DNA from: Laguncularia racemosa
Lineage: Eukaryota > Streptophyta > Magnoliopsida > Myrtales > Combretaceae
Assembly (NCBI GenBank): GCA_037954665.1
Contig: JBBMOL010000046.1
Coordinates: forward strand, 1,906,501 to 1,970,500
Length of the DNA: 64,000 bases
Direction of reading: 5' to 3'
The notes beneath the pieces are model-generated. The model saw only the letters and a list, made by a program, of their open reading frames with translations, was not told the DNA's origin and did not search any database. Positions 11,201-23,900 of this stretch are shown one piece after another. How positions within the stretch are numbered: position 1 is the stretch's first letter; each line of letters begins with the position of its first letter. The position numbers were made by a program, and so were the translations under genes.

Positions 11201-13211
11201 ATAGACTACAGTACATAGTTAAAAGGCAATACTAACCCCCACATTAATAATAGAAGGTCTAGAAAGGTACAATTGGCACTAACTTATATTGTAATAATAC
11301 AAGACTAAAAAAGGCTGCAATAGTATAGTTTTAAAAGTATTTAACTACAAAGATCTTCTCAAAATACAAAATACATAATTACAGTAGGTGGGTGTTATTT
11401 CCTTTTTTTACTCTTCTTTCCCTTATTAATCTCGAGTTTAAAAAAGTCTCCAAAACTTACCCCAGTGGTTCTTCCACTTATGTTGTGGTCTTATGGACAA
11501 AATGCTGTGCAAGATGAATAATTTCATAAGGGGTAAGCCAAACCACAATATGATAAGATAAGAGTTGTAAGCATCTTCATTACTACATATGCAAGCAAGT
11601 TTAAACAAGTTATCAACCATATAGTATACAAACATCATATGCAATTTTCTAATAACTAGAATGAAGTCTACAATGTGAAACCTTACTTAACCTTAACTTA
11701 GGGAATTAACATATATCATTATGGTGAGGGTCATCTCATGGCAATTATTTCTCTTAGAGTAAGTTTCACATACCTTAAATGCAGCCCTAAGATCATACAA
11801 CAAGACCTTAAACAATAAAATAGAATGTCTGGCTTTATCAAAAGCATGGCATTCTCTTTTTTCATTTAATTTAGAAATGGCGAAGTAGGATTTTCTAGCA
11901 GAGTAAACCCTTTCCATCTATCATGTAGTAGTGATGATTGTGCTTAAGTGTAATTTTGTTCAGTTAAGGTCAACATGTAACTATTTGATGGTTACATTTA
12001 TTGCAATTGCCACTTGCATTTGTTGATTACATGACTTGATGGTGTCTTCATCCTTGTGCATATTGTTTGAAAATTGCATTGATCCATACCATTATTAGCA
12101 TCTACTTCATATGCACCAAAATCTTTCCAAAGTTTGGAACTTTAGTTACATTTCTCACTAAAAAGAACAATTTTGGACAAATTTTTTTTTTTTTAAGTTT
12201 GAGGCCTTTTTTACTTGAACATGAGTTAGACATTCATCAATTCGTTAAAGTTAAATCATGAAATCATTGCTTTGTTTAGTTACATTTGGTTAAGATCAAG
12301 ATTTGATGACTCAAGATTAAGGTAATGTTGCGATTAAGGACTAGATCCTTGCACTTTGAAGCTGACTAGTGTACATGCATATTATTTGAAGTTCTAATAG
12401 CTCGATATAATCATGTAAGCTTTGTAAAATTTGAGCTTACTTTTAATGTTCTTTTAGATAGAAAAAAAATGAGAAATATAAAGATAACCTCAAAAACAAA
12501 GTTGAGAAGTCAAAAGTGCTTAATAAGTGCTTGGCACATTGATAAAATGGGTTCATGAGCTCTTGACCAACCACAAAAAGTAACAAGAGAGTACAAGTTA
12601 GTTAATTAGAAGCACCCAATAAGTGTTTGCCATGATAAGATAGGTTCGTGAGCTTCTAATTGACCAACTTGTGAAAAATGTGAGGAATAAAGAGCTTCCC
12701 AATGTAAATCAATCAATTAGGGGATCCATGAGTGTTTTAAAGCAAAAAAAGAAAAGAAAATTGAAAAATAGTGAAGGCCAGGAAGCACAAAGTAGGGGAA
12801 AAGCTTATAGTTTCGCATCATTTACTTGGTTATATCATGTTCATGATATGAATTGCTTGAGCTTAAATTTTAGCGTGAGAAAGCAACTAGTTTCATGAAC
12901 TTTAAAGACTTTGTGTAAATTTTTAAGTTTATGTAAATAGTAGTGTTGGTGCTGGTTAGTAATCAAGAAGAGGTAGGTTGATTGCTTAAAAATTAAAAAA
13001 AATATATATTTTTAAAGCGTTTCGAAACCTATCCCTTTTGATTACTATTAGTGATATCAATAAATTATTAAGTAGTGAAAATAAATAAATTACATTAATA
13101 TAAGAGAGTATAGGGATAAAAAGATTAGATAGTGATTTATAATGATTCTACTTTGTACGTTGATCTACTCTTCTAACCTCCACTTGCTAAAAACCTAGTC
13201 ATTTTCATCGG
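8271..13211. other. AT-rich intergenic region, no gene recognised
   Basis: Almost 5 kb with only short chance reading frames. Visible structure is limited to small local duplications (9133-9220, and a looser pair near 12521-12575 and 12604-12668). The stretch around 9360-9720 resembles LTR leader DNA, but no pair or tRNA primer site was found. Confidence 0.5.
9133..9220. repeat. 44-bp tandem duplication
   Basis: The unit ATGATTTCCCTAA(C/T)AGTTGCA...AAATATCTTATGAAGCTA occurs twice back to back, starting at 9133 and 9177, with a few substitutions. Confidence 0.9.
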
Positions 13212-13414
13212 TAAGAGTGTAAACGAGTTGAGTTGAGATGGCACAATACTAAGCTTGCACTCAAGCAAGCTCAACTTGAAATTTCAAAACTCAAGCTCAA
13301 CTCAAGCTTAATCTCAATTGAGCTTAGAATTTAGAGCTCGAGCTCGAGCTCAAGCTCAAGCTTGACTTGAAATTCTAAAACTCAACTAAACTTGTTTAAG
13401 TTTGATTTATCTAA

Positions 13415-13447
<33 letters not shown>

Positions 13448-13641
13448 TAAATTATAACAATATTAATGTGCAAACTTGGCTAGAACTCAATCAATAAAGC
13501 TTGCGCTCGATTAGGCTTACAAGTTAATCCAATCAAACATTATGAACTTAAGCTTGACTCGACTATTCTTAAGTTAATCTCGAGTAAATATTGAGCCAAA
13601 TTTGAGTAAATTCCAAGTAATTTATGTCATTTACACCCCTA
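13212..13641. mobile_element. hAT-like MITE, 430 bp
   Basis: Ends are TAAGAGTGTAAAC (left) and, reverse-complemented, TAGGGGTGTAAAT (right), the (T)AGGGGTGTAAA type common to plant hAT MITEs. Flanking octamers TTCATCGG (13204-13211) and TTCACTAG (13642-13649) match at 5 of 8 positions, a plausible decayed 8-bp duplication. The interior is rich in alternating CAAGCTC/GAGCTCGAGCTC and contains a TA microsatellite at about 13416-13436. Confidence 0.75.
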
Positions 13642-13884
13642 TTCACTAGTTCGTCCCACTATATTAGAAAACGAAGCTCTTGAAAGATTACAACATGTAA
13701 CTATACATATATAGCTTAATCACTTACTACTCTGTCTCAATTAACTTATCTTAAAACTAATTGCATAAAACTATAGTGAAGATGTAATCTCTCAAACTAT
13801 AAGAGTTCACAAAAATTTAATCATGAGGAAAGAACAAAGATTTAACTCCTTTATAAGATTTCCGCTTTAATGGAATATAAAATT

Positions 13885-14740
13885 GGGAGAAGTACACTTT
13901 TAATTACCATCATTTACTTACTTTTCCATTTGAATCCTCAATCTTTTTTTTTTTTTCCTTTGATTTAAGTCCTCAATGTTTTGAAAGCCTTAAAAAAGTA
14001 AGACTTCCATTAATAAGGTATATTTTTGTTCATCTTAAATATGTATTAGCTTTCCAATAGCTTTAAGTTAGTTAGTTAATTTGGTGAGGATACATACAAA
14101 ATTTTCCAACCCGTTTTTTAATTTTAATTATTATTTTTCATTATATTATATCATTATATATATTATTTGTTATTATATTGTGTAAATAACTATATTTAAT
14201 ATTAGGAAAAATTACAAGCAAGGGGATCAACTTTTGAAGTTAAGTTCAAATAAGGGATTGAACTTTTAATAAAGGATCAAACTTTCAAATAATTAGGACA
14301 AAGATTAACATTTTACTATGTGGCTCAAACAAAAAATCAATTACTATCTCATAAACATGCTCAGTAGTTCAAAAAGAAAATTTGTTACTATCTATAATGG
14401 TGTTATAATAGAATCCCCCCTTTAAACAATTCAGCGTAATGTTGATACTCTATTTGAATCACTTCAAAGTTTGATTCCCTATTTGAACTTGACCTCAAAT
14501 GTTAATCCCCTTGTTTATAAATTTCCCCTTTAATATAATCATTTTTTATTTTAATTATTGTAGATTGATTTGAAATTGATAAGTACCATGAATGAATGAA
14601 AAACTTAATAGATTTGATAAAAGCCCATTTTTATAAGCTTTTAAAAACATTGAGAACTCAAATAGAAGGGAAAAAAGGGTTAAAAACTGAAATAGAAAAA
14701 TAGTTAATGTTAAAGACTAAAAATGTACTAAACTTTGAGG
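13885..14740. mobile_element. Long-TIR non-autonomous element carrying a nested MITE
   Basis: Sequence at about 13891-13991 is roughly 70% similar, by eye, to the reverse complement of about 14632-14733. Matching landmarks include AGTAC-A-TTTTTA at the ends and CTCAATGTTTT-AAAGC at the inner edge. That is a TIR of about 100 bp. The middle contains the separate MITE at 14204-14528. No coding potential and no clear target duplication; outer ends are uncertain by a few bases. Confidence 0.65.
14204..14528. mobile_element. MULE-type MITE, 325 bp, nested in the long-TIR element
   Basis: Left end AGGAAAAATTACAAGCAAGG pairs with the reverse complement of the right end, GGGGAAATTTATAAACAAGG, and similarity continues for about 60 bp. 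Flanking 9-mers TTTAATATT (14195-14203) and TTTAATATA (14529-14537) match at 8 of 9 positions. The 9-bp target duplication and G-rich ends suggest a Mutator-like origin. Confidence 0.8.
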
Positions 14741-16899
14741 TGTTTTGTTTTTATTCTCACTTCTTCTCTCTCTCTCTTTTCATACTTCTTCTTGTTGTGA
14801 CTTGGCTTGTATTCATATATGAATTACAATGGTCAAACTTGAGTTCAAATGATTTTGTCATCCTTGATTATAGCTTCATAATTTTTCATATCGTACTTGA
14901 ATTCTTCGTTTCATTTTAAAATTGCTTCGACAAAGTTTATTCTTCCATTCATCTTATTGCTAGATAGGAAATATTTTATTATAATTAAAATCAGGTGTAT
15001 TTAATGTTAATTATTTCTTTATAATGTCATGCAATCTTGTATTTTATGTCTTTGTAAAAATGATTTGCCTTCCTTGAAAATATATGCTTTCGATAGCTTT
15101 GTACAAAAATATTCCCACGATATTAAAAACTTATTACCTAAATATATTTAACTAGGGGAGGTGAGTTCAAAATTCACTTTTATCCTACCTATAAACTAAA
15201 ATATTCAATATAGTCTTTATTTGGAAATTATCTAGAAGTACGTTGCTAAGTTCTTATAACAAAGTTTCAAAACTTGTCTTGTATCATTCAAGTAAGTTCC
15301 AATATGTTGGTTCAAACATTTCACTTTCATACTTGATCTTGATAACTTGAAATTCTTTTATCAATCCATACTATGCTTGTTTATGTTAATTCTTTCATGT
15401 AAAGTTCTTCTGCAATTTAACCTTTGTTAGCTTCTAAAGGTATATGAAATTTCATAATACATTCCAAAGACTCATACACTTTGCCTTATTGAATTATGCT
15501 ATACCCAAATAACTTACCCTTAATCATTCTTCCAATAATGTCTTAACATGACTGCATATTTAAATAAATATATTAGATAACAACATAAAATTCCTTTTTT
15601 ATAACCTTTTTACTTCTTTGTTGTCATCTTTATCACTATCTTTGTTTTCACTAAAGTATTGTTGAAGATTCTAACATTTTCCAACTTTTTGTTGATAACA
15701 AAGCTTATCAAAGATAAACCATAAACATTTCCTTTAAATAAATCTTGTTTGGTTATTATTTCAATCTTCATCCTATTTTATCTTATTTAACAATTGTTTT
15801 ATATAATTGCTCAAATGTTTGTTCTTTTGAATTATTTTGTTATTTATATCTATAAACACTTCATTTTTGCCCCCTCTTAGTCTTAAGGTTTTCCAATTTA
15901 ATAAGGAAAAGGTCATATTTAAGAAAATACAAAAAAAAAAAAACTGAAAAAAAATAGAAAATACCAAAAAAATTAAATAGAAAAAAATAAAAATAGGAAA
16001 AATGCAATAAAATTAAAATAATTAGAAAATTAGGAAAAACAAATTTTTAGGTCATTGAATGGTCGTTGGGTTTCATTCAGGAGCCCTTTGTATTTTTTAA
16101 GGTCAAATGAACTCAAAAAGCACATATAATTTGGCAATTTCAAGCATTAAATAAGAATATTGAATTTCTTGAAAATTTAATATTTTCAACCATAATCCTA
16201 ATTAATTATTTTTCTATCATAAGAATGAAGTTAATTTAAGTTAATTGTAGCTTCAAATGACAATTCAATTGAACATAAATTGGTTGACTTATGAGAAAAT
16301 TAATCATTAGATTAACCAGATGAATAACAAGCCAAAGCTCGTAAAACTGTCAAATTGAGCTTAAATTGAAAATTATTTTTAACATATATATGCCAGACTT
16401 TATTTCTAAAAGTATTGGATTTTTTTTTGTTTTTGAGATGGTCAATTGGCGTTTAATTTCTACCTAAATTAGATTTAGTATTTAAATGTCTAGGCCATCA
16501 GAATAAGTTAAATTTAATTAATTTGCAATATAAATCAAGGCATAGGCCAACAACCCATTTGGAACAACACAAGCACATAGCATGTGTGACCTAAGTTTAA
16601 CTCTTAATGCATGCATAGTCACACACATTTTCTTTTTGTGCGTGATTTACGTGCTAAGCATGTGACCAATCATCTTCTACCTTTTATCATGACCTTTGAT
16701 ACTCATGCCTTTAATGTTTGGCTAGCCAACTTCAAGCTTATATTTTACACTTTTCTCTAATGATTTTATTAAATTAATGATGAAATCATGTAGAAGACTT
16801 GGAGTACTTTGAATAAAGACCAATATCTCATCTAAATTCAAACTTTTTGTGGATAAAAAATCAAATAGAATAATAAGGAAAGTCAATATGGCTAACTTG
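14741..16899. other. AT-rich intergenic stretch, no gene seen
   Basis: Only low-complexity A/T tracts (for example 15930-16030, A-rich) and chance short frames. Nothing recognisable as protein or RNA gene. Confidence 0.5.
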
Positions 16900-18618
16900 G
16901 ATGGAGATCCGATTAAGCTTTAAATGGCAAGAAACAAAGTTTCCTGGTGCTATTGCGAGTAAACACAAGCACTAGGAAGCTTCGTGTAACCTTCAAATAT
17001 GAATAATTTTCCCATATAGCAATTGATCACATATTTCATTTATTAAAAACCCATTTTCAAAATTTTTGAATTAATGTCGATTAATGCATTTCCTCTTGAA
17101 GTTGAAGCTATAGACCTGTAAATAGATGGTCATTCTTTGTCATGAATCACAACAAACACACAATGCTCCTTCTAAAGTTTCGATTTCTCATTTTCTCTAT
17201 CTAAGAATTTTGGCCGAGCTCCTCTCTTCTCTCTCCAAAAAAATCCTTCGTTTTTAACCATTTTCCAAACCAACCACCATCTTTATTTGGTTCACCACAC
17301 CTCAAGCTTTCAAAGGTACCTCCTTTTCCTCTCTAAGTGCTACCAATCGCCACTTACAAACACCTAAGGTTGCAACACCCACAACCATTGTTAGCTACTC
17401 TCTAAAGCACTAATCTCTAATGACTTGCTACTCATTCACCACTAGCAGCATTTTATCACACCTAAAAAGCTTGAGTTGGTATCTCTTCTCCCTTTGTTGA
17501 CCACTCCATGTGGCTAAGCAACACCAAGAACCACTGCTAGTGTACTTGCATGTGCGACCCGATCCAAGACTTAATGAACTAGTTTGAACCGATTCAAACA
17601 CGATCCATACTCAAACTATGGCCTATGTCTTGACGCAAGTTCCATTCTAGATTATTTCTTTGTGTATGTGTGTGTTTTCATTTATTCATTCTCTTTTTCT
17701 TTCATTTTTCTTTTATTTCATTCATTTAAAAAAAAAAGTACTTATGATTCTTACTTTAGGAGTTGTACAAAAGTAAAAAATAAAAATAAAAATAAATAAT
17801 AAGTAGAAATAAAAATAAAAAAATAATTAAAACCAAAAAATAATAATAAAAGAAAAGATTAAAAAAATAAAAAGATAAAATAATAAAAGAGAGAGAGAGA
17901 GAGAGTATTTTGTTATTTAGATTTTATTTCTAGAAATTAAAGCAATAGTTGAGCTTTCCTTTCAAATATTAAGACGAATTAGGGTTTTCAAAAATTAACA
18001 CCTTAAAAGTTAGGACCTTTCTCTTAAATAAAAATAAACGATTATCAACTTAAACTTGGCCGCTTAAAAAATAAAAAAATAAAAAAAATCCAAACCACTA
18101 AAAAAAATTTATAGAAAACAAATTACGATAGATCTGATCTAATTAGCAGGTATGTAGGCACCTATAAGATAACCTCACTTATAAAAAAATTTAAATTTCC
18201 TTTGTAAATAAATAAGATAACTTTATTTCAATAATTATTTTAGGAATATTTTCAAATAAATGCACATTTAAAAAAATAAAATTTAAATTCGGAAGATCTG
18301 CGTGGTAACTATTTCGGTTTTAATAGGTTAGCCCTCAAACTTAAAACTTTAGTTTTTTTTTTTAAATCCTATCTAAATTAATTTTTTCACAAATTAGTGA
18401 ATAGGTTAAAGTCGATTTGCCCAATGATTCTAACCTAACTCTTTCCTTACTTCAATTGGATAGCAACTTCAAAAATTTCCAAATTTAATAGAGGAACCAG
18501 ATTTTCCTTAATATCTACTCAAGAGTATTAAATGGGTTAGGATTTAACACTAACTAGATTAAGGAAAATGAAACTGAAATTTAGGCTTAATTGGATGATG
18601 GTGACTTTGCTAGGGATT
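16900..18618 (+). mobile_element. Probable gypsy LTR remnant ending at a primer-binding-site-like sequence
   Basis: A TATA-like CTGTAAATAGATGG occurs at about 17125, followed by a pyrimidine-rich transcribed leader, A-rich tracts and an (AG)n run (about 17888-17906). Repeated phrases around AGATCTG and GTATGTAGGCA (about 18130-18160, 18290-18340) are seen in plant Tat/Ogre-type LTR regions. The stretch ends with TGGTGACTTTGCTAGGGATT at 18599-18618, which resembles the TGGYGACTCCGCTGGGGA primer-binding site of that lineage. No partner LTR is visible, and the 5' end is a guess. Confidence 0.35.
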
Positions 18619-20203
18619 GCCAAGTGGGCTAATTACCTAAAACCTTCCAAATTATACTTTATTTTTTGAAATACTCTTTTCGCATTAGATTTCCTTTCTT
18701 GTAAATTTATTCTTCATTTTGTATATATACGTTCATACTAACTCTAATGCAAGCTTAATGGGGCATTTATTTTTTTTTGGGGGTTGGGGGTTGCGTGTGA
18801 TGGAGGGGAGTGGGGTGGAACACATAGTATATATGGTTAAATCCAGCTTTTCTTAAGACCTTAGTTAGGAAGCCATTGTGTAAGTTTTTGGTGTAGTGGA
18901 GTGACCACTTAAAATGCATACACTTTTCATCAAACATGAAGTTAATTGGGATCTAATTGGAGTTTCAACCTAATTAATGCTTGAGTCTCCTAAAAATAAT
19001 CATGTAAACCCTTCTGTGTGTACCTTATCAATAAGTGTTGTATTCTTTCCCTATAAATACTATTGTAATTACGTAAAAAAATTCCTTATACAAACATTTC
19101 CCCGTATATTAAAGCTATGATATAAACATCGCGCCTTAATAGGGTTGCAACTCAATAAGTGTCATACTATTGTAACAGTTCTTATGCATTCATATTCAAT
19201 TGTTTTATTTAAAGAAAGATCAAGGGGCTCATAAATATAACTTGCAAAAGTGATAAATATTTAGATCAATGGCAATCAACTAGCCAGGTAGTGAGTAAGA
19301 AGTCAATAGGATGCTGAGCATGCAATTCCTAAATTCAATTACTTGAAGTAGAGGTTGATTATTGGAGAGAAAGAGCTAGAAGGGCAGAGTTAGATGTTTA
19401 GGTTTTGTTAGCTCAGTTAAGAAGAATTGAGAGTGTCAGTGATCGAGTATTGAGGATGCTATCATGACTAAGAGCACAACAATAGGATTATCTTAGGAAT
19501 ATTCAGCTTAGTCGATTGATACGAAATTATTGTCAATTTTATGAGTAATGATAAAAAATATTTTTTTTTATAAGCCATTTGATCCTTTTTAACTTTGTTT
19601 TTATTGGTCCCTAGTGAGTAATCTAAGCAAGGGTAAATAGATTATTTTAAAATTTGAAAACCTTTTGCAAAACAAACTTTATATTATCTCTTTTATTATT
19701 GCACAGCAGATTTCAATCAAATTAAAATTGATTATGCAGTGAAATAATTAATCAACACAAGTAATAATCAAACATCAATAAAGAAAATAAAAGAATAAGG
19801 AATAAGAAAATCAAGCAATGATATATAATGGTTTCCCCATGTCCATCAGTCCATTATACCAACCTCCACATATTGGGATTCTAGTTGTTGTTACCATGCA
19901 TTCCACTATATCAAAAATCAATTAACAGTGTTACAATAGTTAGCTACTTGATAATTCATATTAAGGCAATTTAGAAACACTTCTCTACTCTATAATCCTT
20001 AGCCTCTATAATTAAGCTAAATCACAACACTACATAGAAAAAACTATTTATCTTAGAAATTACGATCATGAGAAGTAAAGTATGATTCTTGACACTTAAG
20101 CTCAAATACAATATGAACGTGAATTTCCATATGTTTCTTTTTTTCTTTTGTTTCTCTATGTATATATATATCTCTCTCTCTTCTTTACTTCATGTTGCTT
20201 TTA
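18619..20203. other. AT-rich region, possible leader/gag debris, no intact gene
   Basis: About 19350-19540 can be read as a stop-containing, arginine/glutamate-rich peptide (ERARRAELDV then LLAQLRRIESVSDRVLRM). This could be gag debris of the element whose primer site lies at 18599, but it is too short to assign. The rest shows no recognisable content. Confidence 0.3.
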
Positions 20204-20212
20204 TTTATAATT

Positions 20213-20506
20213 GGGTAAATGTCACATTTAGTACCTCAACTTTATTTATTTTTATAATTAGTTACCTAAAGTTTCAAAGTGTTAAATTACTACTTGAACT
20301 TTATCTATTTTTGTACTTAACTATTTAAATTTTATCATTTTTTACAATTAACTACTTGAATTCTACTAATTTTTGTAATTAACTACATTGCTCGAGTATT
20401 ATAAATGACTTTAAAAAGTTTATAGGTAATAAATTAATACTTATAAACTTTAAGTAGTTAATTATAAAAATAAACAAAGTTCGAGTACTAAATATAACTT
20501 TAACCC
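20213..20506. mobile_element. MULE-type MITE, copy A, 294 bp
   Basis: Left end GGGTAAATGTCACATTTAGT and reverse-complemented right end GGGTTAAAGTTATATTTAGT form a TIR that extends over about 60 bp. The perfect 9-bp target duplication TTTATAATT lies at 20204-20212 and 20507-20515. Internal direct repeats of an ACTACTTGAACTTT/ATTTTTGTAATTAA unit fill the middle. No coding capacity. Confidence 0.9.
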
Positions 20507-20515
20507 TTTATAATT

Positions 20516-21393
20516 TTTTCTTAACATTCTTCTCTTGATGAAAAAGTAAAGTCTCTAATATGAGTTTCTAGTTTTCTGTATCAATCTTCATAAGCTTAAA
20601 TTTTGTTCCTATAATTGTTCAAATTTTCTGTTGCTCATTTAATCTAAATATTTCACTATTTATTAGTTAGAATTCTTAATTAAAATAATCCTAAACATAT
20701 ATTACTATTTATGTGGAATTGGTCAAATATATTAACCAAATATATTTAACTTGTGAAGATGGGTCTTGGCCTATACTAAAAGCTTTCTTCAAGATTTCTA
20801 CCGTTGGAAACATTTGATATTGCTCAAAATTATGTGATTTATCTTAACTTAGAAGTCAAGTTTGTGCATAATTTTGAATTGAAATTGATTAATTTTCTAA
20901 GAAAAGCACTAATTATGCACAATAAGGATCAATCGTGCTTTAAAATGCAAAATTGATGAAAAAGAAAGCTTTTTTTTTTAGGAAAACTATTGATTTTAGA
21001 TGTTGTGTGTAGGTGCATGACAGGTTGCCACTACATTGGTAGCCTTACCATTAGGTCAAGGAAGAAATAAAGAAGAAAAATGAGGAACAGAGCATATCAT
21101 CCAACTAACATTCTTATTACCATCTGACTAGTAGCTCTACATCAAAACCATTTAGTCGTTGCATTTGAAGATTAGAGATGGCTCAATGATGTTAACCTAT
21201 TGTATAGAGCATCGTTTGAGTTGTTGTCTAGCCACCACCTTAAGACCTTAGCCTCTCTAAAACCCTAAGCGACTGTTAGATGACACATATCATTTGGCGA
21301 GATGATAACTTATTGTGTTAACCGACTGGTACACTAGAGATATAAAAATCTATAATCACAAATTATAGAGAGAGCCACACTCCATTTTTCATT
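20516..21393. other. Spacer between the two MITE copies, no gene seen
   Basis: About 0.9 kb of AT-rich sequence without a recognisable frame, RNA gene or terminal repeat. Confidence 0.5.
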
Positions 21394-21687
21394 AGGTAAA
21401 TATTAAATTCGATACCTCAACTTTGCCTATTTTTGCAATTAACTACTTAAAATTTTAAAGTGTCAATATACCACTTGAATTTTGACTATTTTTGCAATCA
21501 ACTACCTAAACTTTGTCTCTTCTTACAATCAATTACCTAAACTTTATTTATTTTTATAATTAACTACCCCATCTAGGAATTATACATGACATCAAAAAAT
21601 TCATTAGTAGTAAATTGATACTTTTAAACTTTAAGTAGTTAATTGAAAAAATAGACAAAGTTTAGGTACCAAATATGACATTAACCC
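21394..21687. mobile_element. MULE-type MITE, copy B, 294 bp
   Basis: Same family and same length as the copy at 20213-20506. The left end AGGTAAATATTAAATTCGAT pairs with the right-end complement GGGTTAATGTCATATTTGGT. TTTTCATT flanks both sides (21386-21393 and 21688-21695), consistent with an 8-9-bp target duplication. Internal ACTACTT..ATTTTTGCAATTAA repeats are shared with copy A. Confidence 0.88.
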
Positions 21688-22745
21688 TTTTCATTTTGTC
21701 TTTGTATAGTGTAAGGTTTGGGACTTTTTAGCATAGTTTTGCTAGATTGTAATGTTTTTATGTAATCTTGGAACATTGGAACTCAATTTCAAGCATTGAA
21801 AGTGAAGTTCTTCACTTTTTATGTTTAGGCTTTATGTAACTTCAACATGGTTTACTTTACACTCTTCTTAATGACTATTTTGATGTTTATTATCTATTCC
21901 CTTTATGTTGTTTGTATTTTCATGAATAGCTAAATTTCTCTTTGTGGGTTTGTGATGTTTTGATGGAATTGTTGGCATGGGTAGTGTAGATTGAGTATGG
22001 ATATTGTATATCGAATTTGGATTTTGATGTAGCTACTCTTGAATGTGTATTAAATTGCATGACCAATGGATTTAATACACTTATGACACTTTAGATGGCT
22101 AACCAAATATTTGAACTTCATTAGATGAAACGAAGGTGCCTTTTGTAAAATTGCACGACCAACAGGTTTTATCAAAATTAATTGAATTTACTCATTTAAT
22201 GTGGTTGTAAATATGGATTGCGAGACCGACCAAGTAATTAGTCTATCTTCATAATTAAGATATTTAGTTAGTGATAATGATCAAATATCTAGCTAGTTGT
22301 ATAGGAAAACATGCAATAACTAGATTTTTTTTCTATACAATAAACTTCATCTGTTTGACAAAGGACATGAGTTCAAGTGAACTCCATTAAAACCTAATTG
22401 AATGCCATATTTAATACTCAAATCAACACTGTTTGTTAACAATTATAGAGGATAAGTCATCACAATCTACCCTTTTATGCATTGATATCTTTGCATTTCT
22501 AGTTAGTCATGTTATTGGTATTATTTTTAATTTTCCTCATATTTAGCTTGCCTAGATTAGATTTTGATGCAAAACCTAGTATTCAACTAACCCCTTTCCT
22601 CGAGAGAATCAACCTAGTGAATATTCACTAGTTTATTACTACATATGTACTGGCACACTAGTTAGTCAAGTACACATTGTTTCTCAAGAATTTTCAAAAG
22701 AATTATGTTTTCATCAAAATTAGAAGTAGTACTAGTGTATGTCAA
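21688..22745 (+). other. No gene; right part is probable Athila-type LTR tail
   Basis: The last 200 bases before the primer site (around 22590-22660: CCCCTTTCCTCGAGAGAATC...TTTATTACTACATATGTACTGG) resemble the conserved 3' region of plant Athila-lineage LTRs. The LTR start was not found. The left part is featureless. Confidence 0.35.
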
Positions 22746-22769
22746 TTTTTGATGCCATTGCCGAGGAGG
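22746..22769 (+). other. Athila-type primer-binding site
   Basis: TTTTTGATGCCATTGCCGAG resembles TTTTTGGCGCCGTTGCCGGG, the conserved LTR/primer junction of plant Athila-lineage gypsy elements. The differences are mainly G-to-A changes at CpG-like positions, as expected of decayed methylated DNA. The gag relic follows about 250 bp downstream in the same orientation. Confidence 0.65.
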
Positions 22770-22999
22770 AAAGGAATTTCTAGTTAATAAATATTGGGTT
22801 AGTTGAAGACTTTGAGACTAAGCTTTTGTTTTGTTTTTAGTTTGTTAGGGTAATTAGTTGTTTTTTATTATGACTTGTGATAAATGAGTTGAATTGTCCC
22901 TAGCCAACACTATGTTGGGAAAAAATCGTACTGGATATACTCTTAAGCTTGTTGGAGGTTTTAGTTTGGAGGTTTGGTTGGACTTAGAAGGAGTAGATT

Positions 23000-23900
23000 T
23001 ATGATTGAGTGAAGGAAGTGTATGCGTAAAACACATGCGAGAGACATCATAGAGCAATTGGATCCTAAGATTGATAGAACTTACCACGAGAGGGTTAAGA
23101 GAAAGAAGAAAGTGTTACAAGGGGTAGAAATGGAGAACATTAGAGACAATTTGAATAATGTAAATGGTGGAAAATACAAGGACAATGGGAACAATTGTCT
23201 AAGGGTGCAAGAAAACAATGTACGAGGAGGCAATGGTAATGGTAATGTTAATGGTACAAATGGGCATTATAAAGAACTTTAGGAGTATTCTATTCCCAAT
23301 ACCAATGGAGTTGTAATGCCTATCATATGACCAACAATACAAACCAATAATTTTGAACTAAAACTAACATTAATACAAATGGTGCAACTAAATTAGTTTG
23401 GTGGTAAGCCTTCTAAAGACCCCTACAATCATTTACAAAACTTTTTACAAATTTGCTCAACTTTGAAAATAAATGGGGTTTTTGAAGATGTCATTAGATT
23501 ATGCTCGTTCCCTTTTTCACTAATAGACAAAGCAAGAAGCTAGTTAAGCTTGCAATCACCAAACTCAATTGGCAATTAGGAGCAATTGGCTTTAAGGTTC
23601 TTGTCTTATTTCTTCTCACCTAGCAAAACCATTAAGTTAAGGAATGAGATTGCTACTTTCTAGTAGATTGATTAGGAACCCTTGTTTAAGTCATGGGAAA
23701 GATTTAAGGAACTCTTAAGAAAATGCCCACAGCCATGGTTTGCCAGTATGGAGTTAAGTAAACACCTTTTAATGTTGGTGTATTGACAAGTTTAGTTGTA
23801 ATTGCCAAAATTTGAAGTGGATCATGATGAATATTTGGTAAAATCTTCTATCCATACACATGTTAGTCTTGTTGCAAAGAGGAGAACCGGACTTACTATT
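23000..23900 (+). pseudogene. Athila-type Ty3/gypsy gag relic
   Basis: An N-terminal asparagine/glycine-rich frame (23022-23282) is followed, in another frame with stops, by recognisable retrotransposon gag blocks. These are NNFELKLTLIQMVQ (about 23350), FGGKPSKDPYNHLQNF, NGVFEDVIRLCSFPFSLIDKARS, SPSKTIKLRNEIATF and FKSWERFKELLRKCP (about 23690). This order is diagnostic of the capsid region of plant gypsy gag. Several stops and at least one frameshift make it inactive. No pol from this element was found; sequence after 23950 is unrelated. Confidence 0.8.

Noticed and set aside
17584..17799. Plus-strand 71-codon frame, hydrophobic
   Set aside because: Translation of T-rich LTR-like DNA (F/S/Y-rich), with no start context or homology.
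20089..20328. Plus-strand 79-codon hydrophobic frame
   Set aside because: Runs into the MITE at 20213; phenylalanine/leucine richness comes from T-rich DNA.
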